Shown here piece after piece: positions 60,173 through 64,000 of a stretch of 64,000 nucleotides of DNA. A program made the translations under genes and the position numbers. The notes under the pieces were generated by a model. The model did no database searches. It was not told where the DNA came from and was given only the letters and a program-made list of their open reading frames with translations. The first letter of the stretch is position 1. Every line of letters begins with the position of its first letter. Source of the DNA: Phycomyces blakesleeanus NRRL 1555(-) (lineage: Eukaryota; Mucoromycota; Mucoromycetes; Mucorales; Phycomycetaceae); contig NW_017265155.1 in the NCBI RefSeq assembly GCF_001638985.1, positions 930,001 through 994,000 on the forward strand, given 5' to 3'.

Positions 60173-63100
60173 TTACAGAATGGAAAGATTGCCTTTAGTA
60201 ATGTGCATGTTGTTGTTAAAGATATAATAGGGCACGATTACATAAAACTGGTTTCTATTCGGTGGGTATTGGACCAGACCAGCTTGATGACAAATGTCAT
60301 TTATACTTATAACTGCATAAGTCGGTTGCGTTTGGTGGCCTAGTGTATGGGTGCTTTGTGACTTTTGTTTGACAATAGGTACTGATGAGTCATGGCCAGC
60401 CGCGTCATATTCCTTCATGACCTCCACAAAAGCAAAAAAGTGTGGGAAGCCATAGAAATCTACATGCTGAAAGTAGAACTGTACTGTACTGACGAGCCAG
60501 CTGTGAACAATTATATTACATTTGCTAAAATAAATAAATAAATAGAATGTAAGCAACTTTTGATTGTATATCAAAAATATTATACTTACTTTCAATAGGG
60601 GCAAGTAAACATCATGTAATGGTTGCCACGGCTGGTCTCGTTTTTCTTTCTTCGGTACATGCATGAGGAATATACAGTCAAGTCCATCCACAGACGTGCA
60701 GCTACAACAACAACAGAGTCACCAAACTCGTGGCCAGTCAAGCCTGTTGTTCTCCAGTAGTATTTCAATAAAGCTTCCTTCACACTAGGGCCGCCTACAC
60801 CTTCCACCAAATCATCATTCAAATTAACAAACTGATGAAACGGCTCCCACAACTGCGCACCACTAGGATCATTAGGAAGGTCCATGTAGCTCTCTCTTCC
60901 ATATGGCTTTGGCCAAATGAGGTTGATTTCATCACAGATGCTGATTGCCATGCTGGTATAATTGTGAATTGCAAATTGCTCAACGAGAAAACTGGCATTT
61001 CGGCCACCCTTTGATTTGGACTTTATCAATTTTGAGAAGACACCAATTACTCTCTCCATTGAGCGAGTGGAGTAGCATCGCAGGGGGCCTTGCTGCTTGA
61101 TGATATAGGGTATATGGACCAGGTAATGTTGCACTGGTCAGAAAACACTACGAGACAGGGTATTATTCTGGACTTGTTGGTATAAAAACGAGTGCCAGTG
61201 CTTGAAGTATCTATTATTAATATTTAAAAAATAGTAACAATCAGCTATTTGTAATGATAATATATGAGACGTATAATAACTTACGACTCCATCTCATCAA
61301 GCAATTCTGATGTCAACGTCCATTGCAAGGCAAGTGCGCAACCTTTCACGAGAGATAATAGAGCTGTTTTGACAGCCCTATTTGGTAAATAAGGCACAAC
61401 CAAAGTGGGGACAAGATATAAGAGAAAGTCAAGCCAGTCCACTGCACGAGTATCATCAATCTTGGCAAATATGTTGTCAAAACTGCCTTGAAATAAGGTG
61501 GGTATATATTTTCGTGAGCTGGTAATACAGTTTCCAATTGTTACAAGGTCTGCTCTTGGTATATGAAAAGGGTATTTGGTGGTATTGAGGGTATTGTCTA
61601 GATGGGTATAATAAAATTTGGTTTCCTTTGTGAGGGTGACGGTAATCAGGTCGTACACAAGCTTTCTAATCCCTCTTGCAATTAAATGAAGTTTATCTAA
61701 TGCAAAAAATGATGATTCAGAGAAGGTTGAGAGTTGGGTATATATGCTCGGCTGGTATATGTTCTTCGAATATTACAAGCAGTTATTTAGTATAAAAAAA
61801 AGATGGCTAATTGAACATTTGTATACTTACAGGGTTGCCTACTTTGAAGTCTTCCAAAGGTCTTAACCGGGCGGAAATGTCATCAAAGTACATGCCATGC
61901 CGTCTGTTAGTAGGGCATTTGCCTTTGGTCTCACAAAAACGGCAACCAAATAAACTTATATGGGAACCAATGTGGGCCATATCAGCTACAGCTGGAATAT
62001 CGCCAGAAGCAAGCAGAAGATAGACCTTGGATCTGCAAAGCTCCACTCCATTGTGCTTGACAACCAAGCCATGTGCCTCAAGATCTCGCAATTCATTGAT
62101 GATGGATATAAGAAAGGAGTCCAAATGAGTTGGCTTCTTGGGGCCAGGCAAGATTGCCAGTTGCAAAAGGTATTTGTTGGTATATCTAAGTATTTTATTA
62201 GTAATTTTTTTTAAAAAAAATGTAATAATAATAATAAATAGTAATAAATTAATTAATTACCTGATGGATGGGTCTAGGTTGAATATTATGCAATAGATGA
62301 TGGTATATGAGTTTTTGCCTTTCTTTTGATTAACAAACCCATTGGTATAAAGCCCAATGGCAATATCATCAGGATTGGAGAACAGGCCCTGCTGCACCAA
62401 CTGCTTGTAATTGTCACCATCAAAAATGTCAGTTAGCTGACCAGCTACAGATTCCCGGTTTGCTCTGTAACAGAGGAGTTCTATTGTGGCTAGATCTGCC
62501 AACATTTGAGAAAGCATATCCCCAACTGACATAAGTTTCATACTGGCGGCTGGTGTCTGACTTTGATTGGGATTAGTCTTATATCACGGTTTGCCACAGT
62601 CAACACAAGATTCCTGGTCGTCATTAATGCCATACAATCGACAACCACTAGAGCAGACATCATACTCATGGCTCTTGACACTTGACTTTGACTTGAGCAA
62701 AGCATCAACAGTTTTGCCATGACTGATCTTAGCCCCAGGTTCTAAAAAAAACAATATCACTACATGTTAGTGATCTGGAATTAAAGTACAAGGTAACAGA
62801 AAATATAATATTTTACCCATCATTATATCGTCATGGTCTCGGATGACAGTGTTTATAAATTGAACAATGTCTCTATATGCTGCTCTAGCAATTCTATGCT
62901 GTAGCATCAATTGAGACAGATGAATACTCATCAACTCGGCCTTGGTAAAAGTATTTGTACTGATTTGGCTGCTGTTGTAAATGTGAGCTTCACCCTCACT
63001 GTCCTCAAAATTACATGCGCACTTATATGAAATAGTATTATCAAGCTCCATAGACTCCATAGTATATTCTGTAATACATTATTTAGTAATTAAAAAATAA

Positions 63101-63360
63101 ATAATACAATTACAGCTCTTTTCATTACCTGAATTGCTAACAGATTCATCTTCATTACTAGTATCATTTTCGTCATGGTACATGTCAACATCATCCAGAA
63201 TAGACTGGTCAATTTCAGTCATTGTTGCTGAATCTCCTCTGTGAATTCTCTTGTGGTTTTGCAGCTTCTGGTAGTTATCAAAAAACAAGACACATTGATC
63301 ACATTGGTATTGCTGTGTAGATATTCTATCTCTCTGCTGGCTGGCATTGGAAGAAGACAT
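60173..63360 (-). pseudogene. CACTA copy 2 Tnp2-type transposase with N-terminal C2H2 finger
   Basis: Exons on the minus strand: 63360-63129, 63068-62817, 62741-62261, 62185-61831, then exons ending near 61281, 60595 and 60173. The first exon encodes a C2H2 zinc finger ('YQCDQCVLFFDNYQKLQNHK' then RIH). Exon 3 has a Cys-rich 'SCVDCGKP' broken by TGA at 62584-62586, then 'QLTDIFDGDNYKQLVQQGLF' and 'DDIAIGLYTNGFV'; where copy 1 has the core Asp (IDGF) this copy has Asn (codon 62341-62343). 'LAILPGPKKPTHLDSFL', 'LLASGDIPAVADMAHIGSH', 'FFALDKLHLIARGI' and 'CYSTRSMERVIGVFSK' follow in the same order as copy 1. Exons 5-7 are approximate. Inactive as read, and shows the full N-terminal architecture lacking in copy 1. 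Confidence 0.8.
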
Positions 63361-64000
63361 ATTGGTTGGGTTGGTACGTATGTAATATATAAAATAAAGC
63401 TGCGAAGAGGATTTTGGTGCTATTCATTAAATGTAAAAGACATCTTTATATACTCTTTATTTTTTAACCAAAATGCTTGCGGCTCTTTTTCTTTTTCTCT
63501 CTCATAGTGATGATATAGCAATAATTACAGTAATGTCAATGCTAGGTGAAACACCTGTCAGTAAATAATTCCCATGGTTGGAAAGATTCTTCTTCATTAA
63601 TAATTATGATGTAAGTTAAAATACTTCTTGGTTGACAAGGGGGTACCATTAAAAGAGCACCGGTGAAACAGACACGTACTCTTTACTTGTGAGCGATTAG
63701 ATATTCTTTGGGCTTTATAAAAAGGTATATATATATTTAGGATAATTAATGACCAAATAATTTATGTTTTTTTTAAATAAATTATCAATTACTCTCTAAT
63801 ACCAAAGGCAAAGAAAAACAGCCTTCTAATAATTAACAGTTAAAAAAAAAGTAGTACTGTCTAAACACATTGGTAGAAAAGACATATTTATATTATCTGT
63901 GTTGTACTAATAATATTTTTGAGATAGTGAATATATATTTAGCTAATAGCATTATTTTCTTGTTTATGTATAAAACTTAAAGAAATAGATATAGATAATG
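63361..64000. other. 5' flank of CACTA copy 2
   Basis: AT-rich promoter-side sequence, possibly including the element's own 5' terminal region. No gene and no recognised terminus. Confidence 0.4.

Larger units (their letters stand above)
59547..64000 (-). mobile_element. CACTA element, copy 2 (5' end not found)
   Basis: The terminus CACTACGGCGGAATGAATGG at 59547 is the 3' end of the element relative to its minus-strand gene. ATAACTGCCATTTTTTT motifs at about 59589 and 59848, and an inverted AATGGCAGTT near the end, form its subterminal repeats. The transposase gene fills 60173-63360. No CGTAGTG-type opposite terminus was seen before the window edge, so the 5' border is unknown and the end coordinate is nominal. 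Confidence 0.7.

Noticed and set aside
63486..63520. CATAGTG as the missing 5' terminus of CACTA copy 2
   Set aside because: Differs from the CGTAGTG ends of the other termini and the adjoining sequence shows no terminal or subterminal similarity.

Overview
The window looks like a chromosomal segment of an early-diverging, filamentous fungus, most likely Mucoromycota (Mucorales-like; a family-level guess only). The evidence is an AT-rich background, genes cut by many short GT-AG introns of about 40-200 bp, a GPI-type chitin deacetylase, a PHO81-type SPX/ankyrin protein, retained genes that budding yeast lacks (snurportin-1, RBM18, a MiT/TFE-like bHLH factor), and a dense set of CACTA, MULE, Tc1/mariner, Harbinger-like and LINE-ORF1-like transposon relics.

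Layout. 1.2-5.4 kb: ER cyclophilin B (+), then snurportin-1 (-) and the U2 snRNA gene (-), so an snRNP-import adaptor sits next to one of its cargo RNA genes. 5.8-11.3 kb: a CACTA (Tnp2-type) element with recognisable termini, then a decayed MULE. 12.7-16.4 kb: transcription elongation factor Elf1/ELOF1 (+) and a mitochondrial HAD-IIA phosphatase of the CECR5/YKR070W type (+). 17.3-18.5 kb: a Harbinger-like DDE pseudogene. 19.9-26.5 kb: carnitine/acylcarnitine carrier (+), a strongly divergent and tail-shortened histone H4 (+), and carnitine acetyltransferase (+) with a putative mitochondrial presequence plus a C-terminal PTS1. 27.1-38.3 kb: four minus-strand genes (bHLH factor, RBM18, NADH-cytochrome b5 reductase, PHO81 family). 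41.1-42.5 kb: chitin deacetylase (-). About 46-64 kb: a transposon compartment holding a CACTA left-end relic, MULE-1 with an 8-bp target-site duplication, MULE-2 with about 60-bp inverted termini and a Tc1 element inserted in it, MULE-3, a tRNA-Phe gene, a LINE ORF1-like gene and the 3' part of a second CACTA element that runs towards the window edge.

How it works together. The carnitine carrier and carnitine acetyltransferase are consecutive steps of acyl transfer between peroxisome, cytosol and mitochondrion, and lie about 3 kb apart with only the H4 variant between them. Snurportin and U2 belong to the same snRNP import route. The other housekeeping genes look unrelated to their neighbours.

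Gene models were assembled by hand from splice sites and reading-frame continuity. All those given exon by exon close without frame errors (totals divisible by three). I found no CRISPR array, prokaryotic operon or clearly new multi-gene system. The most unusual items are the divergent H4, the repeated TGG-to-stop and CGA-to-TGA type lesions in several transposon families, and the nested transposon block.
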